From Powellomyces hirtus (Eukaryota; Chytridiomycota; Chytridiomycetes; Spizellomycetales; Powellomycetaceae), in contig JAHLKG010000058.1 of assembly GCA_025526995.1 (NCBI GenBank), positions 1-10,479 on the forward strand: DNA of 10,479 nucleotides, in the 5' to 3' direction. Position 1 is the stretch's first letter; each line of letters starts with the position of its first letter. Below the pieces are notes generated by a model. The model did no database searches. It was not told where the DNA came from and saw only the letters and a list, made by a program, of their open reading frames with translations. Position numbers and translations under genes: made by a program. Shown piece after piece: positions 1 to 7,479 of this stretch.

Positions 1-216
1 AATAGCCGAAGGTCCACCTGAGGTCGGGGGTGAATAGCACATGAAACGTAAAAGACATAATCATCCTAATAGAGAGTAACTGATTATCATAAGCCAAGAT
101 CATGAAGCTGTATTTCATTTACTTAACACCCTGTCGGGATATTTGATACCCCCCCCCCTCCTACCTGTAGTACGATTCAACTAACTTTGGATATTATTGT
201 ATAGTGCCGGGGGCCC

Positions 217-560
217 TAATCAGCTAGAGCTGATTCAATCTATCCCATATGCTAAGCGCCCCCCCCCCTTACGGTGCGGCCTCACTAGGGGTGGCAGGAC
301 TCGAACCTACAAATCATGGCACCAAAAACCATTGCCTTACCAATTTGGCTACACCTTTCATGACCCTGGTATGCAAACTTCGCTCGCATCCTTGGTGGGC
401 TTCCAAGGTTCGGTGATTGATCATAATATACATCCTCGGGTTGACGCTACCCGAGTCAGGCAAGCCCGCCTGGACCGACAAGGATGACTTGTCGTACTTG
501 TCTAGCGGAGCCATCCTCCGATCCGTAGGACTAGAGCACGATCACTCGATGAACGATAAG
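217..560. other. Hairpin-rich spacer around trnQ
   Basis: Besides trnQ this stretch holds several perfect short hairpins: AATCAGCT/AGCTGATT at 218-235, CCTTGG/CCAAGG near 389-407, CTCGGGT/ACCCGAG near 434-455, GACAAG/CTTGTC near 477-493, and CGGAG/CTCCG near 506-521. Their arms are unrelated in sequence. No coding potential is seen. They resemble the GC-rich hairpin elements elsewhere in the window. Confidence 0.5.
286..358 (-). tRNA. trnQ: tRNA-Gln (anticodon UUG)
   Basis: A full cloverleaf can be folded on the minus strand. The D stem is GCC/GGC (3 bp), the anticodon stem ATGGT/GCCAT with loop TTTTGGT gives anticodon TTG, the variable loop is 5 nt, and the T stem GTAGG/CCTGC has loop TTCGAGT. 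The acceptor strands are AAAGGTG and CACCCCT with discriminator A. Positions 4-7 and position 1 pair, but positions 2 and 3 are A-C mismatches. In chytrid mitochondria such mismatches in the first three 5' positions are repaired by 5' tRNA editing (here A to G at 2 and 3), so the defect supports a functional edited tRNA rather than a pseudogene. No CCA is encoded. It lies upstream of, and in the same orientation as, nothing else obvious except trnP at 622-693. Confidence 0.88.
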
Positions 561-621
561 CAGGGGTCAAGAGATACACTCTAATCCACCTAACCAACCC
601 GATGGTTGTATAAGGAGTCAA

Positions 622-693
622 TCAGGGCGATAGGAATCGAACCTATATCGCTGATTCCCAAAACCAGAATTCTAACCATTGAACTACGCCTAA
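622..693 (-). tRNA. trnP: tRNA-Pro (anticodon UGG)
   Basis: Cloverleaf on the minus strand. The D stem is GTTC/GAAT, the anticodon stem CTGGT/ATCAG with loop TTTGGGA gives anticodon TGG (proline), and the T stem ATAGG/CCTAT has loop TTCGATT. The acceptor strands are TTAGGCG and CGCCCTG, discriminator A. Positions 4-7 pair perfectly. Position 3 is A-C, position 2 is T-T and position 1 is a T-G wobble. All irregularity is limited to acceptor positions 1-3, as in trnQ, which is the pattern corrected by chytrid 5' tRNA editing (predicted U2 to A and A3 to G). The plus-strand open frame at 606-854 is a shadow across this gene. Confidence 0.88.
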
Positions 694-1718
694 CACTTAT
701 ATCTTCTTATACGATTATCTTTGTTTATGATGATGATCATGATGTCGATGATCTACGATCCTTCCTTTTCATAAATACTCATCCGACTCTACCGTATTAT
801 AGGGTATCCGTGTTATACCACTTTAGCTATCACAATGAGATCCTATATAGATAAGATAGTACCAGGGGTTTAGAAGTCTACTAATCATCACCCTTGGGTG
901 ATTACCAGCTAATGAACCTATAGCATAAATTATTTGACCTAGCTCATAACCAATTTTATCTTAAGCTACTGTTTTACCATCACCCATAGCATATCATATT
1001 GTATGCCACATGCCATAGGGTATACTATACCCCCCCACTAGTCCTTTAAATTTGAGCCAATGACATTTATTCACATGATTTAAATAAAAACTAATACATT
1101 ATAAACCCAGTTACCCAAGGGGGTGATATTCACGTAGAATGTTATCTTCATGGTTACTTCGTTGGATTCAGTTAGACTCTGATTCATTCTGACTCTTTAA
1201 TTTAGTTTGATTATTTAATTAGATAGGTACAACTACTATTACACTTTATGGGTTCCTTGCCCTTAATGATATTACTCATATTGGCTGCTAAAGTATTTTA
1301 ATCAACAGTTTCTCTATTGCTTATATTCCCTCGAATTCTTTCACTTACTTAGGATGGTATTATTGGGACACCATTAGATTAACTGAACTAACTACCTACT
1401 AGTCTTATCTTAAAGATTTACTACTTAAAACACTGGTGTTCTTTCCTGTTACACGAGTTATACTTTATTGGTTCCTTATGATTGTGTTTTTATAATCCTA
1501 ACCGTTGTACTGGACTACATCATTTTAACTATAACATATACTACTCATACCATCCTCCTATTGTTGTTGTTTATCATGCTGTCTAGAATCAATCGCCCCT
1601 ATGATGGGTAACCCCCCCCCTTCAACCTCAAAAAAGTGTAGGTGTGTAGATAATTATTAAAATACTTCCATTGTCATTTATTCATGATCATCATTAAATC
1701 CTTTATATTCGTTTATTT
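694..1718. other. Gene-free spacer
   Basis: No gene is recognised in about 1 kb. The sequence is AT-rich, pyrimidine-rich on the plus strand between about 1140 and 1600, and has C runs of 7 at 1030-1036 and 9 at 1612-1620. A T-rich plus-strand frame starting at 1139 stays partly open, but contains TGA and TAA stops and matches nothing I recognise. Confidence 0.5.
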
Positions 1719-1777
1719 GGTCTGGTGACTTCGATCGTAGAGAGGAGGCAAGAAGGAGGAACGACTGATAAGACCGC
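1719..1777 (+). repeat. 3WJ element E1 (isolated, diverged)
   Basis: Begins GGTCTGGTG and ends CTGATAAGACCGC. The closing helix is GTCT (1720-1723) with AGAC (1771-1774), a compensated variant of the usual GTCC/GGAC. The interior is purine-rich and its arms are unclear. It is followed by GTAGTGTAACGCC, a fragment also found in the 9.4 and 10.4 kb elements. Confidence 0.55.
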
Positions 1778-1847
1778 TCTGTGGAATGTAGTGTAACGCC
1801 ATATCTATTTGGGAATGGGTGATCAATAATATCCAGGGTAACACCAT

Positions 1848-1930
1848 GGTCCGGTGGGACCTGGAGGCGAGGTCGTTAAGACCGATGTATCCTGGAACAT
1901 GAAGGTGTGGAACATACCTGATAAGGACGC
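1848..1930 (+). repeat. 3WJ element E2
   Basis: Begins GGTCCGGTGGGACC and ends TGATAAGGACGCC. The closing helix is GTCC/GGAC (1849-1852 with 1925-1928). The interior holds hairpin GGTC/GACC and hairpin GGTGTG/CATACC (loop GAA) after the linker AACATGAA. The minus-strand open frame at 1823-2137 runs antisense across E2 and E3 and is not considered a gene. Confidence 0.7.
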
Positions 1931-1964
1931 CGAGGGCGAAAGGATATGAGCCTTATCTATTATT

Positions 1965-2036
1965 GGTCTGGTGCCTGGTAGGGGAGCGTATACCCTACGA
2001 ATCATGATAAGGTGTAACACCTTAGATAAGGACGCA
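1965..2036 (+). repeat. 3WJ element E3
   Basis: Begins GGTCTGGTG and ends AGATAAGGACGCA. The closing helix is GTCT/GGAC (one T-G). P2 is GTAGGG/CCCTAC, the linker is AATCATGATA, and P3 is AAGGTG/CACCTT with loop TAA. It lies 35 nt after E2 in the same orientation. Confidence 0.7.
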
Positions 2037-2706
2037 CTAGGTACAGCTGATACAATAACTACCTCTGGTATCTTTAGGTGCAGCTCTCTATGGTATAATG
2101 ATGCTTTAGTTGCTACTATTATGAGTATTACCTCCATTTCCTATTTTTATCTTTGCATCCTTTATCAGCTACAATACCCACTATTACTTTTATTAATGGG
2201 TAGTTACCTTTAGGGTGATCAGTTCACCAGCCTGCCGGCCTGTATTTACATGATCAGACGGTGGTCCGTCTTTGAATCAACTTTAATTCTAAATCTAAAA
2301 TACTATAATTCAAGATAATGTAAATAATTGGAATTATAATAACAGTAAATTTAGTGAATGACAGTAAATATAATGAACAATACCAAGGGACCCAGGTCTA
2401 TCAAGATATAGTTAATATCCAATAAGATAGACTAGATAATCAATAGCTGTAAAGTAATAAAAATAAGCAATACTGGTAATCCAATACCTTGGTCTACATC
2501 CCTAAGGGGGGTCAACCTACTTCAAAAAGCAAACATAATCAGGGATAAAGGGCGAGGGTCTTCCAACCTTGCTCGAATCCAAGTATATATCCCTCTCAAT
2601 CATCGAAGGTGATGTATACCTGTGGATGGAGCCGTGATCGTACCCGCTCTCATGGATAGATGGGCATAGCCCCATCTCCCTGTGGGCCATGAAGAATGAC
2701 CGGAAG
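2037..2706. other. Spacer downstream of nad4L
   Basis: No confident gene. Seen: hairpin AGACGG/CCGTCT near 2257-2272; a 19-nt direct repeat starting ACAGTAAAT at 2342 and 2361; a structured block at 2541-2594 whose outer stem is AGGGATA/TATCCCT around CGAG/CTCG; and hairpin GATGGG/CCCATC near 2662-2679. A minus-strand stretch (2351-2521) is open for 56 codons if TAG is sense and is very hydrophobic, but it lacks an ATG. Confidence 0.45.
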
Positions 2707-2988
2707 TCAAGAAAGCTAAATAGAACCTCTTAGAGGATAAAAGGCAACAAGTAAGGCTAATGCTACAGCAGACTCGGCGCCGGCCAGAGGTAGAATTAAA
2801 AGAGTAAGATTAGAGCCAACCAGATCGTCGAAGTTATAAGAAAGGTTGACTAATAGAATACCAACAGATAGTAATAATAATTCCTAAGATATTACTAACA
2901 TTATTAAATTTTGACCACCATTAAATAAAAAAGCAATAATACCAATAAGGTATAAAGCAAGAGCTAAGTTTGAACCAAAACCATTCAT
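2707..2988 (-). CDS. nad4L: NADH dehydrogenase subunit 4L
   Basis: Encodes the small antiporter-like subunit NAD4L of respiratory complex I, an inner-membrane protein on the proton-pumping arm. Read with TAG as leucine it gives 93 residues from ATG at 2986-2988 to TGA at 2707-2709, close to the usual 85-100. The start follows from family alignment: MNGFGSNLALALYLIGII leads directly into transmembrane helix 1. Seen in order: TM1 around 10-22, the NLIMLVISLELLLLSV segment (26-42) with conserved Glu36, the NFDD motif at 52-55, the AGAESAVALALLVAFY segment (69-84) with conserved Glu72, and the C-terminal LRGSI motif. TAG codons at 2884-2886 (residue 35) and 2716-2718 (residue 91) fall on aliphatic positions. 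The gene lies about 200 nt downstream of nad6 on the same strand, so co-transcription is plausible. Under the standard code it is invisible as one ORF. Confidence 0.92.
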
Positions 2989-3184
2989 TTTCTTGAATTG
3001 ATTACCTATCCATCATAACCATACCATAAAATCCTACCATACAAACCTTTTCCATCATCATATGCAATATGAGATCCACGCGCCCTCTTGGGTAGACGCC
3101 ATGTCGTCAGACGCTTTTACCGGGTCCACCGAGCCCGAGGGCCGGGTCGCTTGCGAGGCTTAAGGCGTACCCATCAGAAAGTTA
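2989..3184. other. nad6-nad4L spacer with GC-rich hairpins
   Basis: This spacer separates two minus-strand genes. The 3070-3170 part is clearly more GC-rich than its neighbours and contains short hairpins, including CCC/GGG with loop TCTT and CGTC/GACG. Nothing resembling a gene is visible. It could hold an RNA-processing site between nad6 and nad4L, but no specific motif was recognised. Confidence 0.4.
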
Positions 3185-5024
3185 TCAAACTTTAGAAGCT
3201 GTAACTTTAATAATACCAATTAGAACAGCCCATAAAGCTACACCAATTAAAATTAAAGCAGAAGGATAACCCTAATAGAGAATATTGGCTAGAGTTTCAA
3301 GATCCGTCATTGTTTTAAATTCAATAAACCAAGATGGGAAAAAATAATTAACAATCATATTCCCTCCACCATATCCAATGGTACGTGGATTAATTAAGGT
3401 ATATAAATACTAAGACTATAAAGGCATCTATAGTATCTAAAAAGATAAAAAGGGAGTATGCACACCTTTACGGGAACTAATAATCAATGAACGTGGAGTT
3501 GTATGATCCCCTACAGGGTCATGGCTGGAGGTAGCACCTAAACTTAACATACTTGGTGACTAACCTGTAGATGCACCACTACGGTTAAGTGGAGAACCAA
3601 TCGCTCCAAGAGCGGTTGGTAAGGATCGGTGATCCACACCTGCAAATTGATTAAGTCCACAAGTTAAAGCTAAATCTGAAGGACGAGCAGATGTATCTCC
3701 ATCAAAAATGCGGGGAGCAATTGATGTTGTAACTGGCATTAGATGAATTTGTACCATCATAATAACAAATAAGAATAAAATCATAATTGCCAAACTCCCC
3801 AAAGTTATAATAAAAGAATCTAAATTCTAAACATTTGGCTGTAACTTTAATTATTCCGCAAACCCTTTTGGGGTCTCCTTAGCATAATTTACGAAAGTCC
3901 TTGGAAATAGTTATTGTAGTAACCATTTGGAGTTCCGACTGTACATTAAGCAGCATTTCAGCCACCCACAAGTGAACCAGTCTGTAGCGATGAAGTACTC
4001 CACCGACGGTCTAAATCTAAATATTGTTGACCGTTAACACTTGTATCGCCTAGATGATCAATTCTAAAATGTTTCCCAATACTAGTTGCACATTTAAATC
4101 ACCTAGACTATGGTAAGGTACTCTAATGCCCTACGGATTGGCTAACCTAAACAATTAAAGATATCTGCCCTATTTATAATACATAGAAGGATGCAGGTGT
4201 GGGCGAATGGTAGTAACTAATAAAGGCATAGATCTAGCGCTAATATATAAAGTATATTGATCCAAGTCTGGTTTAAATCGATGTAATGTAGTTTTAAGCC
4301 CATATTTAACCCAAAGCACTTTACTTAAAATTTCCACATCCGCTTTACTAAACCCATGAGTAGCTATACTTAACCCTGAAGATATACGAAGACCATCATC
4401 CATTATCCATATAGCTAAAGCGAGAGGTGTTAAATATTCCGCAATGTTTGCAGGAACTACTTTTACACCATTAGGATAAAATAATAGATGAATCCAATTG
4501 AAGCTTGAAAAACATAAAGTACGAACACGATAATAAAAACGAATTCTACCTCCTTTTCCTACTCTTTTCTCCATTTTAGGTCTACCTGGAGCACTATAAC
4601 CCTAAGATACTAACTATTTATGGAACCACATCAAATAACCAACGTTACTATCTTCTTGTTGAAGCACAAAATATGTACTAGCGCTACTGCGCCCACCCCA
4701 ACTATCTCCTAACATTGAACCAAATATAATTGATAAAATATCTATATTATGAGGACCTATTCTTTTGCTTACTCTTGTTTTAGGTGCACTGAAGGGAATA
4801 AGACTACAATACCATGTGGGGCAATCCAGATCACCCACATAAACAATAATATAAGTTAAACCTAAAAAATAAAAATCTAATATTATCATTAAAAATGAAC
4901 CACTTATAAACACCTAGATCTAAAATGCTATTCTATGTATAGGATTTAATGAAGAGGCAACAACCTATGCTGAAAATAAACCAACTACACCAATAACATA
5001 AAAACATAAAATGCTTGATGACAT
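3185..5024 (-). CDS. nad6: NADH dehydrogenase subunit 6, two exons
   Basis: Complex I membrane subunit NAD6. Exon 1 is 4833-5024 (64 codons) and exon 2 is 3185-3790; spliced, they give 265 residues ending at TGA (3185-3187), with a TAA directly behind it. Exon 1 carries TM1 (about 5-24), the SSLNPIHRIAFLILVFISGS segment (about 24-43) and the IIVYVG end of the conserved helix; exon 2 resumes with AIMILFLFVIMM. The C-terminus has the typical LETLANILYLGYPSALILIG and ALWAVLIGIIKV segments. Start ATG at 5022-5024 was chosen because family similarity begins at MSSSILCFYVIGVVGL; the in-frame ATG at 5168 would add 48 residues encoded partly in a GC cruciform. Nine in-frame TAG codons (residues 20, 35, 37, 141, 182, 185, 189, 191, 237) are read as Leu. 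A hydrophilic loop of roughly 90 residues (about 82-172) makes it longer than most NAD6 proteins. Confidence 0.92.
3583..3635. repeat. Double hairpin inside nad6 exon 2
   Basis: Two adjacent inverted repeats lie within the coding sequence. At 3596-3620 an 11-bp stem (ACCAATCGCTC / GAGCGGTTGGT, one T-G) closes a 3-nt loop. At 3623-3635 GGATC/GATCC closes loop GGT. They encode part of the long hydrophilic loop of NAD6. Their form matches the hairpin pairs elsewhere in the window, suggesting an element tolerated in frame. Confidence 0.55.
3791..4832 (-). mobile_element. Group I intron in nad6 with homing endonuclease ORF
   Basis: A 1,042-nt intron interrupts nad6 between YVG and AIMIL. The 5' splice site is supported by a P1 helix: exon end ATGTGGGT pairs with intron GCCC-C-ACAT (4822-4814), one C bulged, giving the diagnostic U-G pair at the splice site. 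The intron ends in G (3791), and the 3' exon start GCAAT can pair with intron ATTGC as P10. A P7 candidate is GACTG (3982-3978) with CAGTC (3941-3937), in sequences resembling elements R (CAGACTGG) and S (GTACAGTCGG). Hairpin ACGGT.../ACCGT lies upstream of R. The ORF fills the 5' two thirds and the core the 3' third. Subclass (probably IB) is inferred. Introns in nad6 are uncommon in fungi. Confidence 0.85.
4155..4832 (-). CDS. Intron-encoded LAGLIDADG homing endonuclease, fused in frame to nad6 exon 1
   Basis: Double-motif LAGLIDADG endonuclease or maturase that would cut intronless nad6 alleles and may help the intron splice. The frame continues from nad6 exon 1 without a stop, giving 225 intron-encoded residues ending at TAA (4155-4157); it is presumably released from an exon-ORF fusion by proteolysis. 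Family hallmarks: RIGPHN (24-29), first LAGLIDADG helix LSIIFGSMLGDSWG (33-46) with Asp43, a YLMWFHKLLVSLGYS region (66-80), GKGGRIRFYYR (92-102), second helix LTPLALAIWIMDDG (134-147) with Asp145/146, and the terminal SMYYKLG. Three TAG codons (residues 73, 77, 221) are required to join the parts. The first two sit in the HK-L-L...GY segment where relatives have hydrophobic residues. Both catalytic acidic residues are present, so it looks intact. It is of the type common in fungal cox1 and cob introns (from memory, not searched). Confidence 0.88.
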
Positions 5025-5094
5025 GATTTGAAATGAAATTCCTACCCATCTAAAATCAACACACAAAAAAAATACGCCCCCCTTATCGGTTAAG

Positions 5095-5145
5095 CCTAGG
5101 GCCCTGTCGGCTTTTGCCGACACCCTAAGGGGCCACGGGCCCAGG
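5095..5145. repeat. GC-rich three-way-junction cruciform upstream of nad6
   Basis: The outer stem is CCT-GGGCCC (5095-5104, one bulged A) with GGGCCCAGG (5137-5145). It encloses a perfect hairpin TGTCGGC/GCCGACA (5105-5122, loop TTTT) and a small CCC/GGG hairpin (loop TAA). Only about 70 nt separate it from the nad6 start codon, so it would lie in the 5' leader of a nad6 transcript. Confidence 0.65.
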
Positions 5146-5440
5146 GAGGCCTCACAATAGAGGCTCATGAGGCTAATGAGTAGTTATACACCACTCGAGG
5201 CATAACTTGCTACTGATTTTAGGAGGAGTCTCACCACCTGGGTGTAGCAACCCGAGGATTATCCTTGTCGTCCCTTCCTGGTATTTCATCCATCTGTAAT
5301 GAACCATTATCAATCAGGAAGGATTGTGTCTTACCCTACCTCCCCCCCGTGGTGCTAGTGACCCCAGGCCCCCTACGGGCCGTAGGTTGACCCTACAAGG
5401 GGGGATGAGAGTAAGTGAAGCCCTAGTTCAATTTAATAAG
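5146..5440. other. GC-rich spacer with cruciform
   Basis: No gene seen. The 5343-5404 segment folds with outer stem CCCCCC (5343-5348) to GGGGGG (5399-5404) and inner perfect hairpin CCTACG/CGTAGG (5372-5386). Upstream, 5225-5335 is rich in imperfect inverted repeats. Confidence 0.4.
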
Positions 5441-6134
5441 AAGCAGATCCATCATGATCATAACACAGTGTAGACGGAGAACCAACCAGCAGCATTTAAC
5501 ATGGCTTGAAGAACTGTAAGGGAAGGAAGAAGAATGCAGCCATCCACAGAGAAGGTAGGAAATTTAATAAGTTATAATAATAAATACTAAACTAACTATA
5601 TAGGAAGTTAAGAGAAGAATCCTAGGAACTGATTCAAGTACGAAGGGATGCCCTAGCTATCAATAATCATGACTAAATTGGAAGCAGCTATCATCATCTT
5701 GTAAATCGTAACACCAAACTCAATTCTAATTATACGCTCATAGTTGGCTCGCTCAACTAAAACCAACCCTCAATAAAAGATAACTTCTTACTGTACAGGT
5801 AAAACAAGAATTCATTCAATATTAGCCTTGCAAAACAACCACACTAATTACCTGGCTCGTAACTCCTTAAAGTCGTAAACTGGAAATATTTAACCACTAA
5901 TGCTGAAGGTGGTATAACTTAAATACTTAACTTCACGTTAAAGCTACATACTTTGTAAATAGATAGCTCCTTACTAAATAATAAGATAAACAATAATTAA
6001 TTAAAGATGAGCCTTGTAATTCAACCATAATAATTGTCAAATTCACCAGCTATTACATAGAGGCAAGGTGAAAATCTATTCCGCCCACTAGCGGGTAACC
6101 CTTTAAACCTGTGTACTACTAATCATGAATCTAA
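5441..6134. other. AT-rich gene-free spacer
   Basis: No open frame, tRNA or rRNA motif is recognised on either strand, even when TAG is read as sense. The sequence is AT-rich without GC hairpins, unlike the regions on each side. Some words (CTTGTAA, CAACCA, GGCTCGTAAC) recall the following repeats, so older degenerate copies may extend into it. Confidence 0.4.
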
Positions 6135-6635
6135 GCATTAGGGCTGTAAACAAGTACAATTAACTACGAACTAAACCGAGAATAAAACAAATTAGAGGGC
6201 CCGACGGCAGTCGGGTTCAGGAGAATAAATAGATCATTTTGGGTGTACCTGAAAATGAAATCAATAAAATATAAGCTGCGTACTAGCAACTAACTAATCA
6301 GTAGAGGCAATAAATAAGTAGAATAAACTGTTATAAACTAGACCTAAATTATGAAAAATAGAGGGAGTCCTACCTACTTTGGCGATCTTTTGTAAATATT
6401 ACCTGCTTCCTAGCAGCTACTACTTTATCATGGGAGGCTGTAAGTAGAACAAATTGTTATAAACTAGCCCGTAGATTAAACAACCTGTCAAACTTGATGA
6501 AGATGAAAATTTAGTCCAACCTTGGCAATCAATCATTTGTAACCGCTATAATAAAATCATTAAAGGCTGTGAACTAGTAGTATTAACTGTTATAAACTAG
6601 GCCGTAAATTAAAGAACTTAGTCATAGAGCTCGTT
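6135..6635 (+). repeat. Diverged tandem repeats of about 127 bp, four copies
   Basis: The word TGTTATAAACTAG recurs at about 6329, 6455 and 6588, each preceded 20-30 nt upstream by a form of AGGCTGTAAGTAG or AGGCAATAAATAAGTAG and followed by a form of CCGTAAATTAAA. A weaker copy (GGGCTGTAAACAAG...ACTACGAACTAAACCG) lies at about 6141-6178. Spacings are 126 and 133 nt; the first is about 164, with a GC hairpin in the gap. No protein is encoded. The role is unknown. Confidence 0.6.
6197..6222. repeat. GC hairpin interrupting a 127-bp repeat
   Basis: Perfect stem CCCGAC/GTCGGG with loop GGCA, set in very AT-rich sequence between the first and second 127-bp repeat copies. The extra length of that interval relative to the others is roughly the size of this GC block plus its flank, consistent with an insertion. 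Confidence 0.6.
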
Positions 6636-6649
6636 CTTACTCTACCCTT

Positions 6650-6990
6650 ACCTTGCATGCAGGGCCAGCACGAGCCTCCGCACCCACGTAGGGTGTAGAT
6701 ATAGTCTGAGCAATAAAGTAAAAGGTAGGATAATATAAAAAGCCCTAAAACTTCACTATATGCTGGTATCTCCTTATAGCCCTAAAGTCGGGGCCACCCA
6801 ACCCGAGCACCTGGTGGGGTGATGACATAATCTGAATAACTTCGTGAAAGGTTGGTAAAGGTAAACCAACCCCTCGTAATAATCTTCCTATATGCTGGGG
6901 TCTCCTCAGAGCCCCTGGTGCTAGCTCGTGCTACATCAGATATGGTGAGCAACAGTTTAAAGGATTGGAGCCGCAGTCGGGTTCCGACAG
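6650..6990 (+). pseudogene. Degenerate, repeated group I intron core segments
   Basis: Motifs resembling conserved group I elements occur in tandem on the plus strand. Element S-like words are GTGTAGATATAGTCTGAGCAA (about 6694), GATGACATAATCTGAATAAC (about 6820) and ATCAGATATGGTGAGCAAC (about 6935). Element P-like words are CTATATGCTGGTATCTCC (about 6756) and CTATATGCTGGGGTCTCC (about 6886). Copies are spaced 110-125 nt. The first S copy is preceded by a P8-like hairpin CACCC/GGGTG, but the expected R partner GACTA is replaced by a non-pairing sequence, so a working P7 is not seen. These are read as decayed intron copies, not a splicing intron. Confidence 0.45.
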
Positions 6991-7197
6991 TTTTTAATTT
7001 TAATAGGGAGATATTTTGTAATAAGCATGCTCCATAAAAGCATCGTACCTATGGTAACACAGCTCACATGCACTGCCTGTTTGCAATCCTTTAAATCTGG
7101 ATCCGACTCAGGGCTTACTATTTAACTTGCCTTGCCTGTTAACAAGCTATACTAACTACCATCTACCACTTTTGATCGTGTCTTTAATAGAATTCTT

Positions 7198-7440
7198 ATG
7201 ACAATTTTCAAATTACATTTAGTGAATGTACGAGACATAATAGTTCCAAACTTGATTCCAATTTACCAGGACACTTTTGGAACAATCTTTTTTTATAAGA
7301 AATGTGAGAATCACTACTATGCTTTTCTCACTATACTTTTTAACTATGTGAAATTTATAAGATGGGTAAAATTTATTACTATGGGTTTTCAAATAAGGTT
7401 GAATAAAAACCAATTAATCTTAAAATCCAAAAACGTTTGA
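7198..7440 (+). pseudogene. Possible C-terminal remnant of a LAGLIDADG ORF
   Basis: An 80-codon frame starts at ATG 7198 and ends at TGA 7438-7440, with a TAA upstream at 7153. The peptide has VRDIIVPNLIPIYQDTFGT (11-29) followed by a basic and aromatic region ending FITMGFQIRLNKNQLI. This recalls the C-terminal tail of LAGLIDADG intron proteins, where an 'IIPFF..YPL.G(T/S)K' segment precedes '(L)T..GF..I...K'. No LAGLIDADG helix is present, so it cannot be a complete endonuclease. It follows degenerate group I core sequences on the same strand, which fits a decayed intron. The assignment rests on pattern memory only; it could be an unrelated or non-coding frame. Confidence 0.35.
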
Positions 7441-7479
7441 GTACGACATATTTAACACAATTTTTTACCATTAACATAC

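Noticed and set aside
197..514. Overlapping plus- and minus-strand frames of 96 and 66 codons
   Set aside because: Both overlap trnQ and the surrounding hairpins; composition reflects the RNA gene and inverted repeats.
606..854. 82-codon plus-strand frame
   Set aside because: It runs across trnP on the opposite strand and has no recognisable protein features.
1139..1500. T-rich plus-strand frame that looks membrane-like if TAG and TGA are sense
   Set aside because: It has TGA and TAA stops, TGA is not used as Trp in the real genes here, and no family is recognised.
1823..2213. 104-codon minus and 80-codon plus frames
   Set aside because: They lie on top of structured elements E2 and E3; no family resemblance.
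2707..5024. Chlorophycean algal mitochondrion as source
   Set aside because: UAG-Leu would fit, but the tRNA mismatches at acceptor positions 1-3 and the fungal-type intron ORF favour a chytrid; not fully excluded.
4965..5168. Upstream ATG at 5168 as nad6 start
   Set aside because: The extra 48 residues are encoded in the GC cruciform and its flank and lack NAD6 similarity; ATG at 5024 matches the family N-terminus.
5441..6640. Possible rRNA gene in the long gene-free interval
   Set aside because: None of the conserved small- or large-subunit words I know was found on either strand.
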